64,000 bases of DNA from JAQBQB01 sp963757185 (GCA_963757185.1 CAVWQI010000002.1:248001-312000); one strand, 5' to 3'. Positions 9,506-19,485 are shown, numbered from the stretch's first letter. The notes: generated by a model from the sequence alone, not told the origin. Program-made: numbers and translations.

Positions 9506-10786
9506 GTGCGCTTTCCAGTCCAGCTCGGATATCGCGCGCTGGCGCAAATCGCGCGCGGAGCGGCGTTCGTAACACCCAACACCAATTCGAAGATCCTGCG
9601 CTCGCTGCGCGCGCGGCGCGGCATCCGGTCGCGCTACCGCCGTTGGGCCGAGGCGCATCGTGACGCGAACCGTCCGCTTCTCTGGATGCACGCGCCATCG
9701 GTCGGCGAAGGTCTGCAGGCCCGGCCTATCCTCGAGCTGGCGCGGTCGCGCCGGCCCGACGTCCAGATCGCCTACACGCATTTCTCGCCGAGCGCCGCCG
9801 CGTTCGCCCGCTCGCTCGACGTCGACTTCACCGACTATCTGCCGTTCGACACGCCGGGCGACGCTCGCGCCGCCCTCGACGCGCTGCAGCCGACGGCGCT
9901 CGTGTTCTCCAAGCTCGACGTTTGGCCGATGATCACCAGCGAGGCGCGCGAGCGCGACGTTCGCCTCGGTCTCGTCAGCGCGACGCTGGCGCGCGGATCA
10001 TCCCGGCGATCCTTTGGCGCCAGCGCGCTCCTGCGCGACGCATATGCAGCGCTGGACGTCGTCGGTGCGATCGACGAGGCCGACGCGGATCGCCTCGTGC
10101 AACTCGGCGTTCGCCCGCAGACGATCACCGTCACCGGCGACACGCGCTACGACCAAGTATGGGCTCGCGCCCAGGCGGTCGACCGCGAATCGCCGTTACT
10201 CCGGCGCCTACGCGGCGCGAGCCCGATAATCGTCGCGGGATCGACGTGGCCGTCTGACGAAGCGGTCCTCCTGCCGGCCTACGAAGCGTTGCGGCGCACA
10301 AACGCGGAGGCACGGCTCGTGATCGCCGCACACGAACCGACGAAAAAGCACGTCACCGAATTGCTGGCCTGGGCCGAGCGAAGTTCGTTGCGCGCGGATC
10401 GTCTCGACGAAGCGACGAGCGACACGCACGTCGTCATCGTCGATCGGGTGGGTGTGCTCGGCGACCTCTACGCGCTCGCCGACGTCGCTTTCGTCGGCGG
10501 CGGCTTCCACGCGGCCGGGCTGCATTCCGTTCTCGAGCCGGCAGCGTTCGGCGCGCCGGTTCTCTTCGGTCCGCGGTTTCAAGACAGCCGCGACGCCGCC
10601 CTGCTCGTGCAGCGCCACGGCGGAGCGTCGGTCGCGGACGCAGCCGAGGCCGAGCGCCGGCTGCGTTTCTGGATCACGGATCCCACAGCCCGTCGCGACG
10701 CCGGCGACTTCGCGCGCGCGCTCGTCCGGAGCGGCGTCGGTGCGGCCGAACGGTCGTTCGCGCTCGTGGATCGGCTCTTACGGTAG
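9506..10786 (+). CDS. waaA: 3-deoxy-D-manno-octulosonic acid (Kdo) transferase
   Basis: GT30 glycosyltransferase adding Kdo to lipid A precursor at the inner membrane face, so the organism probably makes LPS. 426 residues. The N-terminal GT-B domain contains WMHAPSVGEG with E68 at the position of the family's catalytic Glu, then ITVTGDTRYDQV. The C-terminal domain contains VIAAHEPTKKH, VGVLGDLYALADVAFVGGGF and the nucleotide-binding region GLHSVLEPAAFGAPVLFGP. The start is GTG at 9506, without a strong Shine-Dalgarno. The usual N-terminal membrane anchor is not clear; only a weakly hydrophobic helix precedes the catalytic block. Confidence 0.92.
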   Translation: MRFPVQLGYRALAQIARGAAFVTPNTNSKILRSLRARRGIRSRYRRWAEAHRDANRPLLWMHAPSVGEGLQARPILELARSRRPDVQIAYTHFSPSAAAFARSLDVDFTDYLPFDTPGDARAALDALQPTALVFSKLDVWPMITSEARERDVRLGLVSATLARGSSRRSFGASALLRDAYAALDVVGAIDEADADRLVQLGVRPQTITVTGDTRYDQVWARAQAVDRESPLLRRLRGASPIIVAGSTWPSDEAVLLPAYEALRRTNAEARLVIAAHEPTKKHVTELLAWAERSSLRADRLDEATSDTHVVIVDRVGVLGDLYALADVAFVGGGFHAAGLHSVLEPAAFGAPVLFGPRFQDSRDAALLVQRHGGASVADAAEAERRLRFWITDPTARRDAGDFARALVRSGVGAAERSFALVDRLLR

Positions 10787-10830
10787 GTTCTCTCCGCCCT
10801 TCGATCCACCGTCGCAGGCCCGCAAGAAGT

Positions 10831-10914
10831 GAACGCGGATTGCCGCAGATTTGAAAAACAATTGCCGCAGATCTGCGGGATTGTTGTTCAGATCTGCGGC
10901 ATCTGCGTTGAATT
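10831..10914. repeat. GCCGCAGATCTGCGG palindromic repeat between convergent waaA and atpC
   Basis: Several copies of the words TTGCCGCAGAT, AGATCTGCGG and CATCTGCG lie in both orientations, so the stretch can fold into nested hairpins centred near 10875. It sits between two genes ending toward each other and may work as a bidirectional terminator. AT-richer than its surroundings. Confidence 0.65.
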
Positions 10915-10959
10915 TTCTACGGCCGGCCTCGTGGGCCGCCTGGCACACAACAATACGTC

Positions 10960-11208
10960 TTACGCCGCCGACGCCTTCTCCGTCACGACGCGCACGATGT
11001 TGTCGACGACCTGCAAGAATCCGCCGTCGACGTTGAAGCGGGGGCCGCTGTCGCTGCCGAGCCGCAGCACGCCTTTGCCGAGGAGCGTCATCATCGGCGC
11101 GTGGCCGGTGAGGATGCCGACCTCGCCGTCGAACGCGGGAGCGACGACGGAATCCGTCGTCCCCTCGTAGAGCACCGCCTCCGGCGAGATCACCGAAACG
11201 TTCAGCAT
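10960..11208 (-). CDS. atpC: F1F0 ATP synthase epsilon subunit (short form)
   Basis: Epsilon subunit of the F1 central stalk. The 82 residues cover only the N-terminal beta-sandwich (LNVSVISPEAVLYEG, VVAPAFDGEVGILTGHAPM). The C-terminal two-helix domain that inhibits ATP hydrolysis in about 135-residue forms is absent, so autoinhibition by that domain is unlikely here. Last gene of atpA-G-D-C, 9 bp after the atpD stop. Confidence 0.93.
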   Translation of the reverse strand: MLNVSVISPEAVLYEGTTDSVVAPAFDGEVGILTGHAPMMTLLGKGVLRLGSDSGPRFNVDGGFLQVVDNIVRVVTEKASAA

Positions 11209-11217
11209 CGTGGCGCC

Positions 11218-12648
11218 TCAGCTCTGCAGCTTCTTCGCGTTCTCGACCACGTCGTCGATGCCGCCGGCCATGAAGAACGCCTGCTCCGGCAGGTTGTCGA
11301 ATTCGCCGGCGACGAGCCGCTCGACCGACGAGATCGTTTCCTCGAGCTTCACGTACTTGCCCTTGATCCCCGTGAACTGCTCGGCCACCGAGAACGGCTG
11401 CGACATGAAGCGCTGGATGCGGCGCGCCCGGCCGACGATCTTCTTGTCCTCTTCGGAAAGTTCGTCCATGCCGAGAATCGCGATGATGTCCTGCAGCTCC
11501 TTGTAGCGTTGCAGAATGCGCTGGACGTCGGTCGCGGCCTTGTAGTGCCGTTCGCCGATGAACTGTACGTCGAGAATTCGCGACGACGACGCGAGCGGAT
11601 CGACCGCGGGGTAGATGCCCAGCTCGGTGATCGCGCGCGAGAGCACGACCGTGGCGTCGAGGTGCGCGAACGCCGTGGCCGGCGCCGGATCGGTGATGTC
11701 GTCGGCCGGAACATAAATCGCCTGCACCGACGTGATCGAGCCGTTGCGCGTCGAGGTAATGCGCTCCTGCAGATCGCCCATCTCCGTCGCCAGCGTCGGT
11801 TGATAGCCCACCGCGCTCGGCATACGACCGAGAAGCGCCGAAACCTCGGAGCCGGCCTGCGTGAATCTGAAGATGTTGTCGATGAACACGAGCACGTCCG
11901 CGTTCTCCTGGTCGCGGAAATACTCGGCGACCGTGAGACCGGAGAGGCCGACGCGCAGACGCGCACCCGGCGGCTCGTTCATCTGACCGTAGATGAGGGC
12001 CACGTTCGGAAGAACGCCGGACTCCTTCATCTCGAGGTAGAGATCGTTCCCCTCGCGTGTTCGCTCACCCACGCCGCAGAATACGGATCTGCCGCCGTGT
12101 CCCTTGGCGACGTTGTTGATCAGCTCCATGATGACGACCGTCTTGCCGACGCCCGCACCGCCGAAGAGACCGATCTTGCCGCCCTTCACGAACGGCGCGA
12201 TCAGGTCGATGACCTTGATGCCCGTCTCGAAGATCTCGGTCTTCGGCTCGAGGTTGACGAAGTCCGGGCGCTTGCGATGGATCGGCCAACGCAGCGCGTC
12301 CTTCGGGATCGGCGGGCCGTTGTCCACCGGTTCGCCGAGCACGTTGAGGATGCGCCCGAGCGCGGGAGCGCCGACCGGTACCGAGATAGGACCGCCGGTG
12401 TCGACGACCTCCATGCCCCTCACGACCGAGTCGGTGGACGACATCGCGACGGCGCGGACCTGGTTGCGGCCGATGTGCTGCTGCACCTCGGAGACGACGC
12501 GGATGTCGCTGCCGTCATCCGACTTGCCCGTGATGTCCAGCGCGTTGTAGAGCTCGGGCAGGTGCTCGGCCTCGAACTCGACGTCGAGCACGGGGCCGAT
12601 GACCTGGACGACCTTTCCTATGTTGTGAATCGCTGTGGCGGTTGCCAT
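11218..12648 (-). CDS. atpD: F1F0 ATP synthase beta subunit
   Basis: Catalytic subunit of F1, 476 residues. Walker A is GGAGVGKTVVIMELI, the catalytic glutamate region is GVGERTREGNDLYLEM, Walker B is ADVLVFIDNIFRFTQAG, and the DELSEED-equivalent loop reads DELSEED. All key residues are present. It sits between atpG and atpC on the minus strand. The 80-bp gap to atpG, unusually wide for this operon, holds a 36-bp dispersed repeat (12687-12722). Confidence 0.98.
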   Translation of the reverse strand: MATATAIHNIGKVVQVIGPVLDVEFEAEHLPELYNALDITGKSDDGSDIRVVSEVQQHIGRNQVRAVAMSSTDSVVRGMEVVDTGGPISVPVGAPALGRILNVLGEPVDNGPPIPKDALRWPIHRKRPDFVNLEPKTEIFETGIKVIDLIAPFVKGGKIGLFGGAGVGKTVVIMELINNVAKGHGGRSVFCGVGERTREGNDLYLEMKESGVLPNVALIYGQMNEPPGARLRVGLSGLTVAEYFRDQENADVLVFIDNIFRFTQAGSEVSALLGRMPSAVGYQPTLATEMGDLQERITSTRNGSITSVQAIYVPADDITDPAPATAFAHLDATVVLSRAITELGIYPAVDPLASSSRILDVQFIGERHYKAATDVQRILQRYKELQDIIAILGMDELSEEDKKIVGRARRIQRFMSQPFSVAEQFTGIKGKYVKLEETISSVERLVAGEFDNLPEQAFFMAGGIDDVVENAKKLQS

Positions 12649-12686
12649 GGAGATTTTCCTAATAGCGTTGGTACTGCGGGACTGGC

Positions 12687-12722
12687 ACTCTAGCCGTCAG
12701 ACGGCAGCGGCAGGAGACAGGA
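12687..12722. repeat. 36-bp dispersed repeat, copy 1 (atpG-atpD gap)
   Basis: It begins ACTCTAGCCGTCAG and ends CAGGAGACAGGA. It matches 60607-60642 at 32 of 36 positions in the same orientation. It shares CAGGAGACAG and GCCGTC words with the accA-ricT and tRNA-leader repeats. Confidence 0.8.
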
Positions 12723-12728
12723 ACTGCC

Positions 12729-13592
12729 TTAGCCCTGTAGGGCCGCCGCGCCGCCGACGATCTCGGCGATTTCCTGCGTGATGTTGGCTTGCCGCGCGCG
12801 GTTGTACGTGCGGCCGAGGATCTTGAGCATGTCACTAGCGTTGTCCGTCGCGTTCTTCATCGCCGTGCGCTGGGCGGCGTAGAACGCGGCGGTCATTTCG
12901 ACGAGCGCGCGGTACACCGAGTTGCGCACGTACAGCGGCAGCAGCTCGCCGAGAATCGCCTGCGCGTTCGGGGCGAGGATGTAGTCGCGGCGCCTCGCGT
13001 CGCTCGCCGGCGGAGTCACCGGCAGCACCTGAACGGTCGCCGGCGGAGCCGATAGCACTGACTTGAAATTGGGATAGACCACATACACAGCATCGATCTC
13101 GCCGCGCGCGAACGCGGCGGTGAGATCGTTCACCAGCTCGGCGGCATTCGCGGCCGTCGGACGATCGCTGATGTCGGTCCGGCTGCTCGCGACCTTGCGG
13201 CCGATGTAGCGGAAGTATCCGAGACCCTTGCGGCCGACGGCGTGAATGTCGACCTCGACGCCCTCGCGCTCGAGCCGCGCGATCGTCGCGCGCGCTTCCT
13301 TGATCAGGTTCGCGTTGAACGCGCCGGCCAGTCCGCGGTTCGCCGTCATGAGCATGACGGCCGCGCGCTTGGCCTTCGCCGGCTGGCGCAGCAGCGGGAA
13401 CTGCTCGGCGAGGTCGGGCGAGTAGAGGCTCGCGATGACGTCGCGCAGCGCCTGCGCGTAAGGACGCGCGGCGCCGACGCGATCCTGCGTCCGCTTGAGC
13501 TTGGACGTCGCGACCATCTCGAGCGTACGCGTGATCTTGCGCGTGTTCTCGACGGACTTGATGCGACCCTTGAGCTCGCGACCCTTAGCCAT
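12729..13592 (-). CDS. atpG: F1F0 ATP synthase gamma subunit
   Basis: Rotor shaft subunit of F1, 287 residues. The N-terminal helix (KGRELKGRIKSVENTRKITRTLEMVATSKL) and the C-terminal helix (MKNATDNASDMLKILGRTYNRARQANITQEIAEIVGG) form the coiled coil that turns inside the alpha3-beta3 ring. The central Rossmann-like domain includes AVMLMTANRGLAGAFNANLI. It lies 39 bp downstream of atpA. Confidence 0.96.
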   Translation of the reverse strand: MAKGRELKGRIKSVENTRKITRTLEMVATSKLKRTQDRVGAARPYAQALRDVIASLYSPDLAEQFPLLRQPAKAKRAAVMLMTANRGLAGAFNANLIKEARATIARLEREGVEVDIHAVGRKGLGYFRYIGRKVASSRTDISDRPTAANAAELVNDLTAAFARGEIDAVYVVYPNFKSVLSAPPATVQVLPVTPPASDARRRDYILAPNAQAILGELLPLYVRNSVYRALVEMTAAFYAAQRTAMKNATDNASDMLKILGRTYNRARQANITQEIAEIVGGAAALQG

Positions 13593-13631
13593 GGAATCTC
13601 TCGGCCGAGTGTGTCGTGGCGAATGTGTTCA

Positions 13632-15236
<1,605 letters not shown>

Positions 15237-15278
15237 ACGCGGTGATGGAAATCGAGGGGCGTTGGGTGGGGCCTGGTG

Positions 15279-15300
15279 GCTTGTGAAAAATATCACAAGC
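15279..15300 (-). promoter_or_regulatory. CRP/FNR-type palindrome upstream of atpA
   Basis: Perfect 22-bp inverted repeat: arms GCTTGTGA (15279-15286) and TCACAAGC (15293-15300) around 6 bp (AAAATA). The core equals the E. coli CRP consensus TGTGA-N6-TCACA. It lies 43 bp upstream of the atpA ATG. The AT-rich centre (GATATTTTT on the minus strand) could overlap a -10 element, which would fit repression or class II activation. The regulator is not in this window. Confidence 0.65.
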
Positions 15301-15470
15301 TATGACTTCGAGCAAGCACAAGTTCTCGGCCGTGCGAGGGGCAGTCGAGCTAAATCCCTGTTCCCCCATGCATTGGCCCCGGTCCGAGACAGGGGCAGCC
15401 GTTGCATACCGATGATGCGACTCGCGCTCGAACGATGACGCAAGTTCGCGGCTGCCCGGACAGAATGCAC

Positions 15471-15563
15471 GAGGTCACAGGTCTCTGGTATCTGGTCTCC
15501 GGAAAGAGCGCAGAATGCCAAAGGCCGACAACCGGTGACCTGAGACCAGAGACCCGAGACCTC
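15471..15563. repeat. GGTCTCTGG-family inverted repeat
   Basis: The left arm (15471-15502: GAGGTCACAGGTCTCTGG, then TATCTGGTCTCC) is an imperfect reverse complement of the right arm (15531-15563: ACCGGTGACCTGAGACCAG, then AGACCCGAGACCTC). The loop is about 28 bp. It ends 4 bp before the four-helix protein start. Related elements lie at 37973-38042 and 49843-49907. The rest of the 330-bp atpA/four-helix gap holds only the palindrome at 15279-15300 and nothing else I recognise. Confidence 0.75.
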
Positions 15564-15566
15564 CAA

Positions 15567-15968
15567 ATGGCCGGCACAGTTCGCGACCTCAAAGTCTGGC
15601 AAGAAGCCGTGGCGCTCGCCGCCGAGACGGTTCGGTCGGCGCGGCAATCGGCGAAACGGGAGACCAAGGTGGTCACCGACCACATCATGATCTCCGCGCT
15701 CTCAGCTGCCGGCGCGATCGCCGACGGATACGGCCGCTACACGGCCCCCGAGCAACGCCAGCTATACCGTACGGCGAAGCGCGAGCTACTGCGCCTCGAA
15801 ACCCAGCTCGCGATCGCACGCCAGGCGGACCTCGTCTCGGCTCACACGCACGCCGATCTGTCGGCGCGAATTCAGGGCGTCAATAGACTGCTCGGCGGAT
15901 ACCTGGTGTACCTCGAGCGGCAGCTCGAAGCGGCCAATCAGTCGAAAGAATCGGGAACAGCATCCTAG
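15567..15968 (+). CDS. S23-like four-helix bundle protein
   Basis: 133-residue cytoplasmic protein of the four-helix bundle family found in 23S rRNA intervening sequences and as stand-alone genes; Avd of diversity-generating retroelements has the same fold. Typical elements: VRDLKVWQEAVALA (family LKVWQ-A), a degraded IAEG motif (AIADGYGRYTAPEQRQLY) and LRLETQLAIARQADLV (family E-ETQL-IA). I take ATG at 15567 because homology begins there; a frame start at 15402 would translate the repeat. There is no rRNA gene or reverse transcriptase nearby, so the role is unknown. Its tail meets the AraC-type gene with a 1-bp gap. Confidence 0.82.
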   Translation: MAGTVRDLKVWQEAVALAAETVRSARQSAKRETKVVTDHIMISALSAAGAIADGYGRYTAPEQRQLYRTAKRELLRLETQLAIARQADLVSAHTHADLSARIQGVNRLLGGYLVYLERQLEAANQSKESGTAS

Positions 15969-15969
15969 G

Positions 15970-16806
15970 TCAGCCCCTGCTTCTCCCGTGTCCTTTGACG
16001 AACCGATCCACCAGATCCACAGTGCGCAACCGAGTGAGCGACGCCGCTCGCGTTCCGACGACGCGCGAAGCGGTGCTCGCCAAATGAGACGCAGACGCGA
16101 AGCCGAGTATGTTGGCGACGTCGCGTAGGTCGTAGCCGGGATTCTTGGCCAGCTCCGCGGCGGCGATGATGCGCACGAGGTCGATGATGCGCTTGAGGTT
16201 TGGTCCGCCGCCGGCCGCGAATGATCGAGAAAGGTGCTCTCGCGTCACTTGGAGCGTGTTGGCAAGCGATGAAGTGCGCACCGGGCGGCCGGCGTGCGAC
16301 ACGACGAACCGCCACGCCGATGACTGGAGCGGCGACTCGAGCGCGAGCGGACGGGGCGGCCGATCGAGCGCGCGGGCGAAGCGCGACGAGAAGGCGAGGG
16401 GCTGCACCACTTCACGCGCCGCCGCCTCGTCGACGCCGTCGACGAGGACGTCGGCGAACTCGTAGGCCGCACACTGCGCCAGCGCGGGTCCGTCGGCGGT
16501 TCTGAGCGCGGCGAGCCCGAAGAACGGTATGCTTGGGTATTCGCGAGCGAGCGACGCGACGCGCCACGTGTCTTCGTGAGCGCTCCCGACGTCGACGACG
16601 GCGGCATCGACGAGCTCCGACTTGAACGCCGCCTGGAAATCGACGACCGACCGGGTGACGAGGACTCGCGCACGCCGGCGCGGAAAAGCCGTCTTCATGA
16701 GCGCCCGCGTTCGTTCGCGTTGGGCGTAGAGGACGATGGCCGGCAGCAGCGCCGTCGTCGTCGCGTGCTCGGCCTGAATCGGCGGAGGAAACGGCGCGCG
16801 AGTCAC
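15970..16806 (-). CDS. AraC-type helix-turn-helix regulator with divergent N-terminal domain
   Basis: The C-terminal third (about 175-265) is an AraC-type double HTH: LANTLQVTREHLSRSFAAG and ELAKNPGYDLRDVANILGF ASASHLAS. The N-terminal half (AIVLYAQRERTRALMKTAF, VDAAVVDVGSAHEDTWRVA) resembles a receiver-like alpha/beta domain, but a phosphoacceptor Asp is not obvious. The start is uncertain: GTG at 16806 (used) follows the MlaF-like stop by 4 bp; an ATG at 16854 would overlap that gene, and an ATG at 16698 would shorten the protein. Probably co-transcribed with the ABC ATPase. Target genes unknown. Confidence 0.75.
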   Translation of the reverse strand: MTRAPFPPPIQAEHATTTALLPAIVLYAQRERTRALMKTAFPRRRARVLVTRSVVDFQAAFKSELVDAAVVDVGSAHEDTWRVASLAREYPSIPFFGLAALRTADGPALAQCAAYEFADVLVDGVDEAAAREVVQPLAFSSRFARALDRPPRPLALESPLQSSAWRFVVSHAGRPVRTSSLANTLQVTREHLSRSFAAGGGPNLKRIIDLVRIIAAAELAKNPGYDLRDVANILGFASASHLASTASRVVGTRAASLTRLRTVDLVDRFVKGHGRSRG

Positions 16807-16810
16807 CGAA

Positions 16811-17644
16811 TCAACCGCGCCGCTCGAAGCCCGACCGACGATCGGCCGGCGCATCGGCCTCGGCCTCGCGGATGAAGCGCTCGGCCGTCAGGTGTTCCGG
16901 CCCTTCGTCGCTGTCGAGGTTCGCCCTGCCTTCGATGAACTGACGGACGATCGGATCGGTCGTGTTCCGGATCTCGTCCACGGTTCCTACCTGCCGTACC
17001 TGGCCGTCGTAGAGCATCGCGATGCGGCTGCCGACCGTGTACGCGCTGCGCATGTCGTGTGTGATGACGATCGCCGTGACCCCGAGCTTCTCGCGCATCC
17101 GGATCATCAGCTGGTCGATGACGGCGCTCGTGACCGGGTCGAGACCCGTGGTCGGTTCATCGTAGAGGATGTACTTCGGGCGAAGAGCGATGGCGCGGGC
17201 GATACCGACGCGTTTCCGCATGCCGCCGGACAGCTCCGCCGGGTAGCGGTCGACGACGGCCGGGAGGTCGACGAGATCCAACGCCTCCATGACGCGCGTG
17301 TGGATCTCGCTCTCCGAGAGCTCCTGCTGCTTCCGCAACCCCATCGCCACGTTGTCGCCGATGGTGAACGAGTCGAAGAGCGCCGCGAACTGGAAGACGT
17401 ATCCGATCCGCGCGCGCAGAGCGTAGAGATCCCGGCGGCTCAAGCGCGGCACCTCGAAGTCATCCACGAACACTTGGCCGGAGTCGGGCTCGAGAAGTCC
17501 GACGATGTGTTTGATCGCGACCGACTTGCCGGTGCCCGAATAGCCGATGATGACCATCGTCTCACCCTCTTGGATATCGAGGGTGAAGCCTTGCAGCACG
17601 TGCTTCGGGCCGAACGATTTGTAGACGTCGACTAGACGGATCAT
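16811..17644 (-). CDS. MlaF-like ABC transporter ATP-binding protein
   Basis: ATPase of the MlaF/Ttg2A type (retrograde phospholipid or Mce-linked transport), 277 residues. Walker A GYSGTGKS, Q-loop region YVFQFAALFDSFTIGDNV, signature LSGGMRKRVGIARAI, Walker B YILYDEPTTGLDP and switch His in VITHDM are all present. FQFAALFDS is typical of MlaF. The C-terminal tail is charged and about 25 residues long. The usual partners MlaE (permease) and MlaD (MCE protein) are not adjacent; the neighbours are an AraC-type regulator and a sigma factor gene. Active as an ATPase, most likely; its partners must lie elsewhere. Confidence 0.85.
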   Translation of the reverse strand: MIRLVDVYKSFGPKHVLQGFTLDIQEGETMVIIGYSGTGKSVAIKHIVGLLEPDSGQVFVDDFEVPRLSRRDLYALRARIGYVFQFAALFDSFTIGDNVAMGLRKQQELSESEIHTRVMEALDLVDLPAVVDRYPAELSGGMRKRVGIARAIALRPKYILYDEPTTGLDPVTSAVIDQLMIRMREKLGVTAIVITHDMRSAYTVGSRIAMLYDGQVRQVGTVDEIRNTTDPIVRQFIEGRANLDSDEGPEHLTAERFIREAEADAPADRRSGFERRG

Positions 17645-17730
17645 TTGGCCGGTGGGAAGCCGAGCGCGGCGCAGAAATGTGATCCCGTCGGAGTCGCGCG
17701 GCTAGTGTTCAACGCGACCGAACGCACAAA

Positions 17731-17751
17731 GGGCCGGCGTTGCGCCGGCCC
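17731..17751 (-). terminator. GC hairpin after the sigma factor gene
   Basis: 9-bp perfect stem GGGCCGGCG / CGCCGGCCC with loop TTG, between the rpoD-like stop and the MlaF-like start. On the minus strand only TTTG follows, so the U-tract is weak; it may terminate only partly. Confidence 0.55.
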
Positions 17752-17786
17752 TCTGCCGTTCTTTGTGTAGCAGCGTGTAGCAGCGC

Positions 17787-18674
17787 TTATGCGGCGAAGC
17801 TTCCGAGCGCCCGGCCGACGTCGCCTTCGCGCAGGCGCTTGAGCGCGCGATCGCGCAACTGGCGGACGCGCTCGCGGGTGACGCCGAGCATCGAGCCGAT
17901 TTCTTCGAGCGTGTGCTCGCGCCCGCCCTCGAGGCCGAAGTAAAGCCGGAGGACCTTCGCGTCGCGTGGCGGCAACGTGCTGAGCGCCTGCTCGATTTCG
18001 TCGGTGAGGAAGCGGTTCATGGCTTCCTCTTCGGTGTCCGGCATCTCGTCGGCGACGAACCGCTCGATGAGCGACCGGTCGCCTTCGGGATCCATCGGCG
18101 CGTCGAGGCGGACGTCGCTCGTGTTGAGCGCCGCCAACGACTGCACGACGTCCACCGACAGCCCGGTGAGCTGGGATAGCTCCTCGGGGCTCGGCTCGCG
18201 GTTCAGCTTCTGCCGCAGGATTTCCGACGCCTTGATGATTCTCGAAAGGTCGGCGGTGCGGTTGAGCGGCACGCGGACCGTGCGTCCCTGGCGAGCCAGG
18301 GCCGACAGAATCGCCTGACGGATCCACCACACGGCGTAGGAGATGAACTTGACGCCCTGGTCGGGGTCGAACTTTCGGGCGGCCGTGAGCAGCCCGACGT
18401 TCCCTTCGCCGATCAGGTCGATGAGGGGGAGTCCTCGGTTCTGGTACTTCTTGGCGACGGAGATGACGAAGCGGAGGTTCCGCTTCACCAGCTCCTGGAG
18501 CGCGTCCTGGTCGCCTGCTCGGATCTTCTTCGCGAGGTCGATCTCCTCCGTTCCCTTAAGGAGCGGATACGTCGACACCTCGTAGAGATACTGATCGAGG
18601 ATGTCGCGTTCGGGTTCGTTCGGAGCGATCCCAGCGGGGGCCGTGCGACGGCGTCGACGCTTGAGTTCGGTCAT
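17787..18674 (-). CDS. rpoD: RNA polymerase sigma-70 factor, RpoD family (short form)
   Basis: 295 residues with regions 1.2-4.2 and no region 1.1 or large non-conserved insert. Region 2 reads LRFVISVAKKYQNRGLPL followed by IDLIGEGNVGL and FISYAVWWIRQAI (-10 recognition). Region 3 starts RTVRVPLNRTADLSRI. Region 4.2 is TLEEIGSMLGVTRERVRQ (-35 recognition). This sequence could be the main sigma of a lineage with short RpoD or a group-2 paralogue; the window cannot decide. The consensus-like promoter at 18925-18954 fits such a factor. Monocistronic-looking: its own upstream gap and a hairpin after the stop. Confidence 0.9.
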   Translation of the reverse strand: MTELKRRRRRTAPAGIAPNEPERDILDQYLYEVSTYPLLKGTEEIDLAKKIRAGDQDALQELVKRNLRFVISVAKKYQNRGLPLIDLIGEGNVGLLTAARKFDPDQGVKFISYAVWWIRQAILSALARQGRTVRVPLNRTADLSRIIKASEILRQKLNREPSPEELSQLTGLSVDVVQSLAALNTSDVRLDAPMDPEGDRSLIERFVADEMPDTEEEAMNRFLTDEIEQALSTLPPRDAKVLRLYFGLEGGREHTLEEIGSMLGVTRERVRQLRDRALKRLREGDVGRALGSFAA

Positions 18675-18924
18675 GGTTGCGGATTGCCCTCGCGCCCACG
18701 GGCGCGATTGGAGTCGTATCTAAGGAGCGGCGGCCAGCCCACGATACCGCGTCGCTACGGTTTACAATGCGCACTGCTCTGCTGTTCCGCTGTGCTGCGG
18801 TACACAGCCCGCGCGGCGTCCACCGACCAGACCTACTGCACCGACACTACGCGCACCTTTCGAAGCGAGTTACGAGAGGCGCTGCAAAATACCGGCCTTT
18901 CAGTTTTACGCCAGTCCCAATTCG
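18675..18924. other. Intergenic, sigma factor leader
   Basis: Divergent gap between the sigma factor gene and the tRNA promoter. I see no convincing coding sequence or promoter in it. It contains mildly repetitive CTGCTCTGCTG-type words near 18775-18800. Confidence 0.5.
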
Positions 18925-18954
18925 TTGACACTCGCGGATACCCCCGGCTATACT
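18925..18954 (+). promoter_or_regulatory. Sigma-70 type promoter of the tRNA cluster
   Basis: A perfect -35 TTGACA (18925-18930), an 18-bp spacer and a -10 TATACT (18949-18954). It faces five tRNA genes whose first base is 123 bp downstream. The leader between them (18976-19065) carries GGACAGC/GCGGTCAAGCC words of the dispersed repeat class and an A7 run. Confidence 0.8.
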
Positions 18955-19076
18955 TGGTGGTTCCTGCGGAACCGCTGCTGGACAGCGTGACTGCTAGACG
19001 GTCGGACAGCCGAACGATGAACCAAAAAAACTGTCTCCTGTCTGGCCGCCGAGCGGTCAAGCCGCCCGCAGGGCAC

Positions 19077-19149
<73 letters not shown>

Positions 19150-19271
19150 TGGCGAGGCGAATCGAAGCGTAGGACGCCCTCGCTGTTGGGATGAAAGTTG
19201 GGACGAGTGGCCAGTTAGTTTCTGTCGTTGTCGGAAAGTGATCGGCGGACGCATCCAGTCGTATTAGTTCT

Positions 19272-19344
19272 GCGGGAATAGCTCAGTTGGTAGAGCACAA
19301 CCTTGCCAAGGTTGGGGTCGCGGGTTCGAGTCCCGTTTCCCGCT
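19272..19344 (+). tRNA. tRNA-Gly (GCC)
   Basis: 73-nt cloverleaf with acceptor GCGGGAA/TTCCCGC, anticodon loop TTGCCAA (GCC) in stem CAACC/GGTTG, and discriminator U as usual for bacterial tRNA-Gly. CCA is not encoded. Confidence 0.95.
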
Positions 19345-19410
19345 CTCCACGTCAGCGGGGGCTCGAGTCGTCTGTGGTGGTTCAGGTCGGCTCCGGTCTC
19401 CGCGGATTTC

Positions 19411-19484
19411 GGGCGGTTAGCTCAGTTGGTTAGAGCGCCACGTTGACATCGTGGAGGTCACAAGTTCGAGTCTTGTACCGCCCA
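19411..19484 (+). tRNA. tRNA-Val (GAC)
   Basis: 74-nt cloverleaf with acceptor GGGCGGT/ACCGCCC, anticodon loop TTGACAT (GAC) and T-loop TTCGAGT. It is only 1 nt from the next tRNA. Confidence 0.95.
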
Positions 19485-19485
19485 T

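Noticed and set aside
11101..12693. 530-codon open frame antisense to atpD
   Set aside because: Same shadow composition; atpD is complete and certain on the other strand.
15567..15968. Diversity-generating retroelement (Avd-like gene)
   Set aside because: No reverse transcriptase and no template/variable repeat pair in the window.
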